Positions 33,958 through 43,031 of a stretch of DNA of 64,000 nucleotides are shown here, piece after piece. The notes beneath the pieces were generated by a model. The model made no database searches and was not told the origin of the DNA. It worked only from the letters and a program-made list of their open reading frames with translations. The position numbers and the translations under genes were made by a program. The first letter of the stretch is position 1. The number at the start of each line of letters is the position of its first letter. Location: NCBI RefSeq assembly GCF_012927125.1, contig NZ_JABBFZ010000008.1, positions 124,001 through 188,000 on the forward strand. Direction: 5' to 3'. The DNA is from Paraburkholderia antibiotica. Lineage in GTDB: Bacteria > Pseudomonadota > Gammaproteobacteria > Burkholderiales > Burkholderiaceae.

Positions 33958-34857
33958 TCAACGCTGCGTCAGATAATCGAGCAACGCCGCCGCGGCCGCC
34001 GCCAGTCTTTCGCGCTGCCGGAAGATCACGACCAGCTCGCGCATTGCCCAGCTTTCGTTGATCGGCAGAAGCCGCACGTTCAGCGTCTTGATGTACAGTT
34101 CGCCGATCTGCTGCGGGACCACGGCAAGGCCGAGGCCGACGTGGACCATCCGGCACAGCGCGTCCAGACTGCCGACGCGCACCTTCACGCGCAGCGTCGC
34201 GCCCAGCGCTTCGGCCTCGCGTTCGAGCAGTTGCGTGAGCGCCGCTTCGCTGCCGAGACCCACCAGACTCTCGCCGGCAAAATCGGCGAGTCCAACCACC
34301 GTCTTGCGCGCGAGCGGATGACCGTTGGGCACCATCAGCACGAGACGGTCGGTGCGATACGGAATGTGCTCGAACTTCTCGACGCCCGGCACGAGATTGC
34401 AGATGCCGAGATCGACGTTCAGTTCCTGCACGCTGCTCATCACCTGGCTCGTGGTCAGTTCCTCGATCTCGATCTCGACATCGGGAAACGCGCGCTGAAA
34501 CGCGGCGATATCCTCAGGCAGAAACTGCACGATCGACGACATGTTGCCGACGATACGTATCGTGCCTTTCGCGCCGGTCGCATAGCGCGACACGTCGGCG
34601 CTCAGATATTCGATCTGCTCGATTACCGCGAGCGCGTGCCGATAGATCATCTCGCCGACCGGCGTCACCGAAATACCGCGCGACTCGCGATGAATCACCG
34701 GCAAGCCGATCGCCGCTTCGATTTCGGTGATGCGCCGGCTGACGGCCGACGGCGCAATGCATTCGCGCTCTGCCGCGCGGCCGATATTCTGTTCCTGACA
34801 AACCGCAACGAACAAACGCAGCGAGGTGAGATCGAGTTTTCTGATCAGGTTGTGCAT
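33958..34857 (-). CDS. LysR-family transcriptional regulator
   Basis: The 299-residue protein has an N-terminal winged helix (LTSLRLFVAVCQEQNIGRAA, ECIAPSAVSRRITEIE, about residues 9-55) and a LysR substrate-binding domain (about 90-295). It is convergent with the hydrolase gene and lies downstream of leuD on the same strand. Possible targets are the leuCD pair or the acid-degradation operon. Effector unknown. Confidence 0.9.
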   Translation of the reverse strand: MHNLIRKLDLTSLRLFVAVCQEQNIGRAAERECIAPSAVSRRITEIEAAIGLPVIHRESRGISVTPVGEMIYRHALAVIEQIEYLSADVSRYATGAKGTIRIVGNMSSIVQFLPEDIAAFQRAFPDVEIEIEELTTSQVMSSVQELNVDLGICNLVPGVEKFEHIPYRTDRLVLMVPNGHPLARKTVVGLADFAGESLVGLGSEAALTQLLEREAEALGATLRVKVRVGSLDALCRMVHVGLGLAVVPQQIGELYIKTLNVRLLPINESWAMRELVVIFRQRERLAAAAAALLDYLTQR

Positions 34858-35004
34858 GGTGGGGGCCCGCTTGAATTCCCATCAGCATAGCGGGGAATCG
34901 GCAAGGCAAGAAGCGGGCGGGTGATGATGTACCGCGGGGAGGTGCCGCAGGAGGCGCAGTGGGAGGTATTACGGCGCGCGGAGGACTGAACCGTGCGCCG
35001 TGAT

Positions 35005-35652
35005 TTAGCGGACTTCAGCGAGCCACGGGAAGCGCTGCAGATGCGTCGCTTCGAAGCCGCGGATCTCGTCGGCTTTACGCAGCGTCAGCGCTATGTCGTC
35101 GAGGCCGTTCAGCAGGCAATATTTGCGGAACGGGTCGAGCTCGAAGGGCAGTTGAATCGCGCCGTCCGCGGTGCGGATGGTTTGCGCGTCGACGTCGATA
35201 TGCAGACGAAACGCCGGCGTCGCATACAGCGCGTCGAATAACGTGTCGACGTTTTTCTCGTCGAGCGTGATCGGCAGCAGCCCGTTCTTGAACGAGTTCT
35301 GGAAGAAGATGTCGGCGAAACTCGGCGCGATCAGCACGCGAAAGCCGTATTGATCGAGCGCCCACGGCGCGTGTTCGCGCGACGAACCGCAACCGAAGTT
35401 CTTGCGCGTGAGCAGGATCGACGCGCCCTGGTATTGCGGCTGGTTCAGTTCGAACGTCGGGTTCAGCGGACGCGTGCTGCAATCCTGCCCGGGCTCGCCG
35501 TGGTCGAGATAACGCCATTCATCGAACAGGTTCTGACCGAAGCCGGTGCGTTTGATCGACTTCAGGAACTGCTTCGGGATGATCGCATCGGTGTCGACGT
35601 TCGCGCGGTCGAGCGGCGCGACCAGACCTTCGTGCTGGACTATCTGTCTCAT
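35005..35652 (-). CDS. leuD: 3-isopropylmalate dehydratase small subunit (LeuD-like)
   Basis: The 215-residue swivel-domain subunit carries LDRANVDTDAIIPKQFLKSI, and the LeuD/IPMI signature KNFGCGSSREHAPWAL (about residues 83-98). With LeuC it isomerises 2-isopropylmalate to 3-isopropylmalate. ATG 35652 has AAGGAAG eight bases upstream and lies 21 bases after the leuC stop, so the two are one operon. No leuA or leuB is nearby, so the pair may act on another alkylmalate. Confidence 0.9.
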   Translation of the reverse strand: MRQIVQHEGLVAPLDRANVDTDAIIPKQFLKSIKRTGFGQNLFDEWRYLDHGEPGQDCSTRPLNPTFELNQPQYQGASILLTRKNFGCGSSREHAPWALDQYGFRVLIAPSFADIFFQNSFKNGLLPITLDEKNVDTLFDALYATPAFRLHIDVDAQTIRTADGAIQLPFELDPFRKYCLLNGLDDIALTLRKADEIRGFEATHLQRFPWLAEVR

Positions 35653-35673
35653 GTCGGGGACTTCCTTGAATGG

Positions 35674-37074
35674 TTACCAGTGGCGCACGTCGACGAAATG
35701 TCCGGCCACCGCGGCGGCCGCAGCCATCGCAGGGCTGACCAGATGCGTGCGGCCGCCCGCGCCTTGCCGGCCCTCGAAATTGCGATTCGACGTCGATGCG
35801 CAGCGCTCGCCGGGTTCGAGCCGGTCGGCGTTCATCGCCATGCACATCGAGCAGCCGGGCTCGCGCCACTCGAAGCCCGCGGCGATAAAGATCCGGTCGA
35901 GACCCTCGCGTTCCGCCTGGGCTTTCACGAGTCCCGAGCCGGGCACGACCATCGCGAGCTTGATGGTGTCGGCCTTGCGCTTGCCGTTCAGCACGGCCGC
36001 GGCGGCGCGCAGATCTTCGATGCGCGAGTTGGTGCACGAGCCGATGAAGATCTTGTCGAGACGGATCGCGGTGATCGCGGTGCCCGCTTCGAGCCCCATG
36101 TAGGCGAGCGCCTTGCGCATGCCGTCGCGGCGCGTCTCGTCGTGTTCGGCGGCGGGGTCGGGGATGCGGGCGTCGATCGGCACCACCATTTCCGGCGACG
36201 TGCCCCACGTCACCTGCGGCACGATCGCGCTCGCATCGATCTCCACCACCGCGTCGAATGCGGCGTCGTCGTCCGAGCGCAGCGTGCGCCAATACGCTTC
36301 GGCCTGTTCCCACATGGCGCCTTGCGGTGCGTAGGGACGGCCGCGCACGTAGTCGATCGTGATGTCGTCGACCGCGATCATGCCCGCGCGCGCGCCGGCT
36401 TCGATCGACATATTGCAGATCGTCATGCGACCGTCCATCGACAACGCGCGAATGGTCGAGCCCGCGTATTCGATCGCGTAGCCGGTGCCGCCCGCCGTGC
36501 CGATCTTGCCGATCACCGCGAGAATGATGTCCTTCGGCGTGACGCCCGGACCCAGTTCGCCTTCGACGTTGACGAGCATCGATTTCATCTTGCGCGTGAC
36601 GAGCGTCTGCGTAACGAGTACATGCTCGACTTCCGAGGTGCCGATGCCGTGCGCGAGGCAGGCGAGCGCGCCGTGCGTCGAGGTGTGCGAATCGCCGCAG
36701 ACGAGCGTCATGCCCGGCAAGGTCACGCCCTGTTCGGGGCCGACCACGTGCTCGATGCCCTGGCGCGGGTCCGACATGCCGAAAAACGTGATGCCGTGTT
36801 CGTTCGCGTGTTTTTCGAGCGTGTCCACCTGCAGGCGCGCGATGGGGTCGCTGATGCCGGCCGCGCGCGCGGTCGTCGGTACGTTGTGATCGGCGACCGC
36901 GAAGTTCGCGAGCGGTCGCCACGGCTTGCGCCCGGCCAGCTCGAGACCTTCGAAGGCCTGCGGGCTCGATACTTCGTTGATGATATGGCGGTCGATGTAG
37001 AGCAGGGACGTGCCGTCCGCATCGGTGGCGAACGCGTGAGCGTCCCACAGTTTGTCGTAGAGCGTTTTTCGCAT
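35674..37074 (-). CDS. leuC: 3-isopropylmalate dehydratase large subunit (LeuC-like)
   Basis: The 466-residue protein is aconitase-family. The [4Fe-4S] ligands are Cys347 (FIGSCTNSRIEDL), Cys408 and Cys411 (PGCSMCMAMN). Other marks: VCGDSHTSTHGA, GTSEVEHVL and NMSIEAGARAGMI. Length matches E. coli LeuC (466). It forms the active heterodimer with LeuD downstream. Its upstream gap to a divergent porin gene carries a 27-base palindrome. Whether it serves leucine synthesis or a catabolic alkylmalate isomerisation cannot be told from sequence; the absence of leuB beside it and the nearby CitE-like lyase favour asking. Confidence 0.92.
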   Translation of the reverse strand: MRKTLYDKLWDAHAFATDADGTSLLYIDRHIINEVSSPQAFEGLELAGRKPWRPLANFAVADHNVPTTARAAGISDPIARLQVDTLEKHANEHGITFFGMSDPRQGIEHVVGPEQGVTLPGMTLVCGDSHTSTHGALACLAHGIGTSEVEHVLVTQTLVTRKMKSMLVNVEGELGPGVTPKDIILAVIGKIGTAGGTGYAIEYAGSTIRALSMDGRMTICNMSIEAGARAGMIAVDDITIDYVRGRPYAPQGAMWEQAEAYWRTLRSDDDAAFDAVVEIDASAIVPQVTWGTSPEMVVPIDARIPDPAAEHDETRRDGMRKALAYMGLEAGTAITAIRLDKIFIGSCTNSRIEDLRAAAAVLNGKRKADTIKLAMVVPGSGLVKAQAEREGLDRIFIAAGFEWREPGCSMCMAMNADRLEPGERCASTSNRNFEGRQGAGGRTHLVSPAMAAAAAVAGHFVDVRHW

Positions 37075-37193
37075 GGTTATGGGGAAAAAGAATCGTGGGG
37101 GTGGACCGGCTGCCCGAGGGTTCTATGCTAAAACCGCGCCGCGTGGACGGTCGTGATGATTTGCGATGGCTGGCTTCGCGATCTGACAGGCTT

Positions 37194-37220
37194 CTTTTCG
37201 ATGCATTTCGAATCGAAAAG
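37194..37220. promoter_or_regulatory. 27-bp operator-like palindrome between leuC and porin
   Basis: CTTTTCGAT and ATCGAAAAG form perfect nine-base arms around a nine-base spacer in the divergent leuC/porin gap. It is centred about 133 bases upstream of leuC and 120 bases upstream of the porin. It could bind the LysR regulator encoded downstream of leuD or another dimeric regulator. Confidence 0.5.
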
Positions 37221-37277
37221 ACACGACGCGGGTAGTCGTGACCGGTGCGCTGCAGCGGCTCATCCAAACCTCCACAG

Positions 37278-37283
37278 TATAAT
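37278..37283 (+). promoter_or_regulatory. candidate -10 element (TATAAT) of the porin gene
   Basis: A perfect TATAAT lies 44 bases upstream of the porin start in an AT-rich stretch. No strong -35 hexamer is seen at the right distance. Confidence 0.4.
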
Positions 37284-37326
37284 TAAACACTACTATATAA
37301 ATACGGAGGAAGCGGTGGAGACCAGA

Positions 37327-38412
37327 ATGAGGAAACTAACGATTGCGGCGAGCGTCGCCATGGCGGGCGCCGAAGAGGTTCAAGCGCAAAACAACGTTAC
37401 ATTGTATGGAATCCTATCTAATGGCATTACCTTCATCAGCAACCAGGGCGGCCAGAGCAATGTGCGGCTCGACAGCGGCATCAATCAGGCAAACCGCTTC
37501 GGGTTGCGCGGCACCGAAGAACTGGGCGGCGGACTGCGCGCGATCTTCAACCTCGAGAGCGTTTTTAATCTGAGTACGGGCGTGGCCGGCAACGGCGGTG
37601 CGCTATTCGGACGGCGCGCTTATGCGGGTATCGCGAGCGAGCGGTTCGGCACGGTGACGTTAGGTCGCGATTTCGATTTCATCTCCGACTTCATTTCGCT
37701 CTACACCAACGTCGTGCAGTTCGCGCCGTCCTATTCATTTCACCTCGCGTACGACGTTGACCGGCTTGCCGGCGAACCGGTCAACAACATGATCAAGTAT
37801 CGGTCGCCTTCGAAGGGCGGACTCGTGATCGGCGGCATGTACGGCTTCAGCAACGTGGCTGGCTCGTTCGGCGGTGCGCCGGGCAAGCCGCGCGTCCTCA
37901 GCGCCGGCTTCAAGTTCCAGCCGCGTCAGGACGCGCCGTATTCGTTCGCCGGTGCGTACACGAAGGTCGATGGCGCGCGCGGGTCGTTCGCGCTGAGCGC
38001 GCTGGACGCGAATTCGATCGCAACCGCGGCAGTGGGCGGGCGTGTGAGCCTCGGCTCGGTATCGCTCAACGGCGTCTATACCTATACGAACGCGACCTCG
38101 GTCACTGGCGCCGCGCTGGTGACGCAGGTTTATGAGACGGGGCTGTCGTACGAGTTCTCGCCGTTCCTGAACACGGGCACGGGCTACGCCTATATCGACC
38201 AGCGCACCGGCAAGTTCCGGATCGTCAGCGCGGCGCTCGGCTATCGGCTGACCAAACGCACCGATGTCTATCTGTTCGGCACCTGGCAGCACGCGCTTGC
38301 GGGCGCGGGCCCGGTCGGCAATTTCCTCGTCGTCACGCCGGGCACCGCGAACGGCTATTCATCGTCGGGGAATCAGTTGGCGGTTCAGGCCGGCATTCGC
38401 CAGGTGTTCTGA
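37327..38412 (+). CDS. Gram-negative porin
   Basis: The 361-residue protein is a beta-barrel porin of the Burkholderia/Neisseria type: NNVTLYGILSNGIT at the mature N-terminus, SRFGLRGTEELGGGLRAIF-like NRFGLRGTEELGGGLRAIFN, FGRRAYAGI, FGTVTLGRDFD, and the terminal strand ending in Phe (IRQVF). The signal region MRKLTIAASVAMAGAEEVQA is odd, with two Glu just before the cut, where Ala is usual; export might be inefficient. ATG 37327 has GGAG six bases upstream. Confidence 0.88.
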   Translation: MRKLTIAASVAMAGAEEVQAQNNVTLYGILSNGITFISNQGGQSNVRLDSGINQANRFGLRGTEELGGGLRAIFNLESVFNLSTGVAGNGGALFGRRAYAGIASERFGTVTLGRDFDFISDFISLYTNVVQFAPSYSFHLAYDVDRLAGEPVNNMIKYRSPSKGGLVIGGMYGFSNVAGSFGGAPGKPRVLSAGFKFQPRQDAPYSFAGAYTKVDGARGSFALSALDANSIATAAVGGRVSLGSVSLNGVYTYTNATSVTGAALVTQVYETGLSYEFSPFLNTGTGYAYIDQRTGKFRIVSAALGYRLTKRTDVYLFGTWQHALAGAGPVGNFLVVTPGTANGYSSSGNQLAVQAGIRQVF

Positions 38413-38701
38413 AAAGGCGTCGACTGCATCGATGCGGGATTGGAGCGAGCTCGACAGGCGCGGTGATACATCGCGAGTCAGCGCTGTTCGCGTTTCCCTG
38501 ACGGTCGATCGGTGAGTGCCGCGTGACGGGCCATCAGCCGGTTGGAGGCGGCGCCGTCAGGCATGGTCCGCTGCGGCGGGGCGAGCGGGCCGGCATTCCG
38601 CTGCGTATCGTACGTCGAAGAGTGAGCACATGTGCGCCATAGCGAGTCCGCGGCGTCGGTGGCTTGTCCACGACAGGCGACCGCCGGCCGCTCGTCCGTA
38701 T
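38413..38701. other. convergent intergenic region
   Basis: This gap lies between the porin (plus) and the aldehyde dehydrogenase (minus). No terminator with a clear T-tract, repeat or gene is seen. Confidence 0.4.
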
Positions 38702-40201
38702 TCAGTCGATCGAGAAGTCGATTCCCTGTGCCAGAGGAAGCGCCATCGAATAGTTCACCGTATTGGTTGCGCGACGCATATACGCTTTCCACGCGTCCGA
38801 TCCCGATTCGCGGCCGCCGCCGGTCTCTTTCTCGCCGCCGAATGCACCACCGATTTCCGCGCCGCTCGGCCCGATGTTGACGTTCGCGATACCGCAATCG
38901 CTGCCGGAAGCGGACAGGAACCGTTCGGCTTCGCGAATATCGGCGGTGAACACACAGGACGATAGTCCGTGGTGTGCCGCGTTATTCATCTCGACGGCAT
39001 CATCGAAATCGCGATATTTGATGACGTAGAGAATCGGCGCGAAGGTCTCTTTCAAAACAACCGGCGTTTGCGAAGGCATCTCGACAAGTGCCGGGCGAAC
39101 ATAGAATCCCTTTTCGTGGCCTGCCACGTGCTGACGTTCCCCGCCATATACGTCGCCGCCCTCGGTTCTGGCCTGTTCAAGTGCCGCCTGCATGCGCTCG
39201 AATGCCGGTTCGTCGATAAGCGGTCCCATCAGAATGCCGGGCTCGAGCGGGTTCCCGATTGCGATCCTGCGATACAGGTCCTTGAGTTTGGCGATCGTTT
39301 CCTCGTAGATGTCTTCATGGACGAACAGACGGCGCAGTGTCGTGCAGCGCTGCCCGGCCGTACCGACCGCCGAGAAAACGATGGAACGCAGTGCCAGCTC
39401 CCTATTTGCCGCGCTGGACACGATGCCGGCGTTGTTGCCACCCAGTTCGAGAATCGAACGTCCAAATCGACGTGCGACGTCGATGCCGATTGCGCGGCCC
39501 ATCTCCGTGCTACCCGTCGCACTGACAATGTTCGAGCGCGGATCTGACACCAGCATCGCTCCAACATCGCGGCCGCCGATCAACAGACTCGCAAGGCCAG
39601 TAGGCGCATCGCCGAATTCGCTCAGCGTGTGCTGCATGATCCGATCGATGGCGAGCGCGGTAAGCGGGGTCTTCTCGGACGGTTTCCAGACGAGCGCATT
39701 GCCGCAGACCAGAGCAAGCGTGGCATTCCACGACCACACTGCAGCCGGAAAATTGAATGCGGAGATGACTGTGCAAACGCCCATCGGGTGCCACGTTTCG
39801 GCCATCCGATGGCCCGGTCGTTCGGATGCGATGCTCAGACCATATAGCTGGCGGGAAAGACCGACTGCGAAGTCGCAGATATCGATCATTTCCTGAACTT
39901 CACCTAGCCCTTCCTGGAGGATCTTGCCTGTTTCCAGCGTGATAAGGCTTCCCAGTGCGTGCTTCTGCTCGCGAAGCCTGTTGCCCAGCAGGCGAGTCAG
40001 TTCTCCACGGCGCGGCGGCGGCACGTTGCGCCATGCAGCGTGGGCATCCTGTGCCCGAGTCAGAACTTCATCGACGTCCGCAGCACTGTGGCTCGTAACC
40101 CGCCCGATCGGGCTACCGTCGATTGGTGAATAAACGGCGATATCACCGGCTTCCGCCATGTGCGAGATGCCAAGTCTGGAGAGAATGGCTGTTGTGTCCA
40201 T
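38702..40201 (-). CDS. amaB: ALDH7-type aldehyde dehydrogenase, AmaB-like (piperideine-6-carboxylate / 2-aminoadipate-semialdehyde dehydrogenase)
   Basis: The 499-residue enzyme fits the ALDH7/AmaB branch: WHPMGVCTVISAFNFPAAVW, ELGGNNAGIV with the general-base Glu, catalytic Cys286 in GTAGQRCTTLRR, and GGAFGGEKETGGGRESGSDA near the end. ALDH7 members oxidise 2-aminoadipate 6-semialdehyde (the open form of piperideine-6-carboxylate) to 2-aminoadipate. ATG 40201 has AAGGA seven bases upstream. It follows a porin and a lysine-6-dehydrogenase-like gene on the same strand, which fits the lysine to P6C to aminoadipate route. Gene symbol by family, substrate inferred. Confidence 0.85.
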   Translation of the reverse strand: MDTTAILSRLGISHMAEAGDIAVYSPIDGSPIGRVTSHSAADVDEVLTRAQDAHAAWRNVPPPRRGELTRLLGNRLREQKHALGSLITLETGKILQEGLGEVQEMIDICDFAVGLSRQLYGLSIASERPGHRMAETWHPMGVCTVISAFNFPAAVWSWNATLALVCGNALVWKPSEKTPLTALAIDRIMQHTLSEFGDAPTGLASLLIGGRDVGAMLVSDPRSNIVSATGSTEMGRAIGIDVARRFGRSILELGGNNAGIVSSAANRELALRSIVFSAVGTAGQRCTTLRRLFVHEDIYEETIAKLKDLYRRIAIGNPLEPGILMGPLIDEPAFERMQAALEQARTEGGDVYGGERQHVAGHEKGFYVRPALVEMPSQTPVVLKETFAPILYVIKYRDFDDAVEMNNAAHHGLSSCVFTADIREAERFLSASGSDCGIANVNIGPSGAEIGGAFGGEKETGGGRESGSDAWKAYMRRATNTVNYSMALPLAQGIDFSID

Positions 40202-40223
40202 AGTCAGGTCCTTAAGTGGCAAC

Positions 40224-41378
40224 TCAGAATTTGTGAACCAGGCCGATACGCGTGGCAAGCTGTTTGTTCGTCGACGAAGCGTCTCCAATGGCTCCATCCA
40301 GAATGGCGGCATGGATCGCGGAACCTGCTGCCCGCTGGAATGCGCCCATCAGATAGGCCTCAGTTCTCTTCGACAGCTTGTAGTCCAGAAGCAGCCCGAT
40401 CTGGTGGTACTTCGGCGTGGCGCCGTTGTAGTTGACTTTCCCGTCCGTGAACGTGTAACCACCGCCTACGGTTGCCGCGGGCGTGATCGCGTATTGTCCC
40501 CAGACCTCGTAGTTGTCGAAACGGACCGACTGGGTCGTGCCGTTTGCGTCGTCGAACTTCACATTGGTGTAGTCGGCCCCGACGGTCACGTGACCCATCA
40601 CGTACGTTGCTCCAGCACCGATAACCTGTTGATTCCTGGGCTGACCCACGTAGCTGAAGGGGCCAGTCGCACCAATTGCGGCGCCAGTTGTATTGGGTAC
40701 AAAGTTGCCGTCGGCGAAGAGTTGGCCTGGATTTCTGGCAAAGAGATACCCGACCGCCAGCGTCAAACCGGAAGCGGAATAATTTGCGCCGGCACTCCAC
40801 ATGCCGGTGGTTGCCGCATCCGCGGTATTGGAGTTCGTGAATGCGTAGACACCGCCAAAACTGAATCCGCCGAGATTAGGGCTTGCGTACTTGACCGAAT
40901 TGTTCACGCGAAAGGAATTCGACGTATTGTCGATGTCGCCGGCATGCACGAACATTCCGCCCAGATTGCCAGGCAGTGTCGTTGGGGCAATATAGTCGAC
41001 GATCGAATCATATTGACGGCCGAAGGTCACGGTACCCAAACGATCGTTGCTCAAACCAACGTACGCCTGACGGCCGAACCCGAGCCCCCCTTGCCGGAGT
41101 TGGCCATTTTCCAGACTGAAGCCGTTCTCGATCCTGAAGAGGGTGGCCCAGCCGCCGCCGAGGTCTTCGTTACCCTTGAGCCCCCAGCGGCTTCCGTAAA
41201 TGCCCGCGTAGGTTCCATCGCGCATTTGCCAGAGGTGCGAACCGCCGCTGTTGTTGACGAAATCGATGCCGGTGTCGATGATGCCGTAAAGCGTCACCGA
41301 GTTATCGGCATGTGCGATTTGCGTAAAGGTTGCCATTGCCGCGAAGGCCGCAATATGGATTCCAGATGCTCGCCTCAT
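40224..41378 (-). CDS. Gram-negative porin
   Basis: The 384-residue porin begins MRRASGIHIAAFAAMATFTQ with cleavage after IAHA, then DNSVTLYGIIDTGIDFVNN. It shows SRWGLKGNEDLGGGWATLF, LGFGRQAYVGLS, LGTVTFGRQYD, PNLGGFSFGGVYAF and ends GLVHKF. ATG 41378 has AAAGGAG six bases upstream. It is inserted between the lysine-6-dehydrogenase-like gene and amaB, so it is probably the outer-membrane channel for the substrate of that pathway. Confidence 0.93.
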   Translation of the reverse strand: MRRASGIHIAAFAAMATFTQIAHADNSVTLYGIIDTGIDFVNNSGGSHLWQMRDGTYAGIYGSRWGLKGNEDLGGGWATLFRIENGFSLENGQLRQGGLGFGRQAYVGLSNDRLGTVTFGRQYDSIVDYIAPTTLPGNLGGMFVHAGDIDNTSNSFRVNNSVKYASPNLGGFSFGGVYAFTNSNTADAATTGMWSAGANYSASGLTLAVGYLFARNPGQLFADGNFVPNTTGAAIGATGPFSYVGQPRNQQVIGAGATYVMGHVTVGADYTNVKFDDANGTTQSVRFDNYEVWGQYAITPAATVGGGYTFTDGKVNYNGATPKYHQIGLLLDYKLSKRTEAYLMGAFQRAAGSAIHAAILDGAIGDASSTNKQLATRIGLVHKF

Positions 41379-41684
41379 TCCTGTCTCCTTTGAAGGTCAA
41401 TGACCCCGTATCTTTCTTGTCATGAAAAATCCATCTACTGATATGAGGAATGCTAAGTATTGAAGATGGCTTCCAGGGTGGTGTCAGGATCCCGTCGTCC
41501 CTCCGCGCGTCCTGGCAGACTAAAAAGATCTGCCGGATGCCGGGGATCGCACCTTGCCTGCAGGGAAAAAGGAACGGTTCGGGATCAGGCAACTCGACGC
41601 GCGGAAGGCCCTTATACCGGCAGGCGCGTCGCGCTAGCGACAGCCGGCCGATCGGGAACGGGACAATGCCCGTTCGACTCCACC
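41379..41684. other. gap between lysine dehydrogenase-like and porin genes
   Basis: This 306-base gap holds the porin promoter region and the 3' end of the upstream gene. GAACGGG-ACAATG-CCCGTTC (41656-41675) forms a hairpin nine bases after the dehydrogenase stop but lacks a T-tract on the minus strand, so it is at best a weak terminator or processing site. No gene seen. Confidence 0.4.
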
Positions 41685-42779
41685 TTACAAACGTTGCGCC
41701 GCGGATCCGTCGAAGACCTTGCCGAAGCGATTGTCGAGAAAGGCGTCCAGCGGAATGTCTTCCTGCCTGATGAAGCCGCGGTCCGGCAGCTTGCCGTCTT
41801 TCAGCATGTCGAGCACCGCGCAGATGCCCGATGCAGTCGTGACCTGAATGGCGCTGCGGGTTTCCGCGCCGATCGCCTTGCTGTAAACCTTGTTGGCGTA
41901 AGTTTCCTGATGGAGCTTTCCCTGCTTTTTGCCGACGACCGTAACGAAGATGATGACGACATCCTGATGCGTCGACGGGACGGCACTTTCCAATACGCTT
42001 TTAAGCACATCTCGACGATCGCGAAGGCCCAGATCCATCAACAACGTCTTCATGATCTGCGCGTGTCCCGGATACCGGATCGTCCGGTAGTTGAGTGAAC
42101 GGACTTTGCCACGGAGAGTTTCACACAGGGTTCCCAGGCCGCCGGAGGTGTTGAACGCTTCGTAAACGACGCCGTCGAGCGAGAATTGTTCGAGCTCCTC
42201 CAGCGGCGGAACCTGAACCAGATTGCCGTTGGAAATCGCTTCGCAGGGTTCGCAGTATTCGTTGATGACGCCGTCCGTACTCCACGTCAAATTGTAGTTG
42301 AGCGAGTTCGACGGGTATTCGGGGAGGGCGCCTACGCGCATGCGCACGCTTTCCAGCGAGTCGAAGTTTTTCGCCAGATCGTTGGCAACGATGGAGATGA
42401 AGCCGGGCGCGAGGCCGCATTGCGGAATCAGGGCCGTGCGCGCCGTTGCCGCCAGTTTGCGCACCGCCTTGGTACTTGCCACGTCTTCCGTCAAGTCCAG
42501 ATAGTGCACGTCTTCACTGACGGCCGCTTCGGCAATTCGCGTCGTCAAATGAAACGGAGCCGCGCTGAGGACGGCAAACGCGCCGCGGATTTCCGCTTCC
42601 AGCGTGTTTGCCTCGGCGATGTCTATCGATTTCCGTGAAAGAAACTCAGATTCGCCAATAGCCTCCAGTTGCTTGATGGATTGATCGAGAACCTTGACCC
42701 GATATTCCCCCGTAGACGCCAGCATCTTCGCAATCGTGGCTCCGATCTTCCCTGCACCGACAATAACGACCTGCTTCAT
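41685..42779 (-). CDS. saccharopine-dehydrogenase-fold enzyme, L-lysine 6-dehydrogenase-like
   Basis: The 364-residue protein has an N-terminal NAD-binding fold (VVIVGAGKIGATIAKML, residues 4-20) and follows L-lysine 6-dehydrogenase closely in layout: LIPQCGLAPGFISIVANDLA, STDGVINEYCEPCEAISNG, VYEAFNTSGGLGTL and LNYRTIRYPGHAQIMKTLL. LysDH oxidatively deaminates lysine at C6 to 2-aminoadipate semialdehyde/P6C. ATG 42779 has GGAG five bases upstream. An AmaB-like dehydrogenase downstream would complete conversion to 2-aminoadipate. Related enzymes use other amino acids, so lysine is likely but not proven. Confidence 0.83.
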   Translation of the reverse strand: MKQVVIVGAGKIGATIAKMLASTGEYRVKVLDQSIKQLEAIGESEFLSRKSIDIAEANTLEAEIRGAFAVLSAAPFHLTTRIAEAAVSEDVHYLDLTEDVASTKAVRKLAATARTALIPQCGLAPGFISIVANDLAKNFDSLESVRMRVGALPEYPSNSLNYNLTWSTDGVINEYCEPCEAISNGNLVQVPPLEELEQFSLDGVVYEAFNTSGGLGTLCETLRGKVRSLNYRTIRYPGHAQIMKTLLMDLGLRDRRDVLKSVLESAVPSTHQDVVIIFVTVVGKKQGKLHQETYANKVYSKAIGAETRSAIQVTTASGICAVLDMLKDGKLPDRGFIRQEDIPLDAFLDNRFGKVFDGSAAQRL

Positions 42780-43031
42780 TCGAAACTCCGCTAAAAGGAC
42801 GAGATGAAGACTGAATCGTAGAGGTGCGATTATTCGATCTGTAGCAGGAAAAAAACGGAAACGCGATTTTTTTTGGGCAAAGTGCCGAACCGATAGGCAG
42901 ATTGACGATTGGCCGTGCTTCTCGCGCTGAAGTGCGTCGGATACGTTGACGGTAGTCCATCCCGTTGGCAGTCAAAAGTGCGAGGGATGTCCGGGGGGAA
43001 ATGTCGACGCCCCCCATGTCACGTCGGAAGA

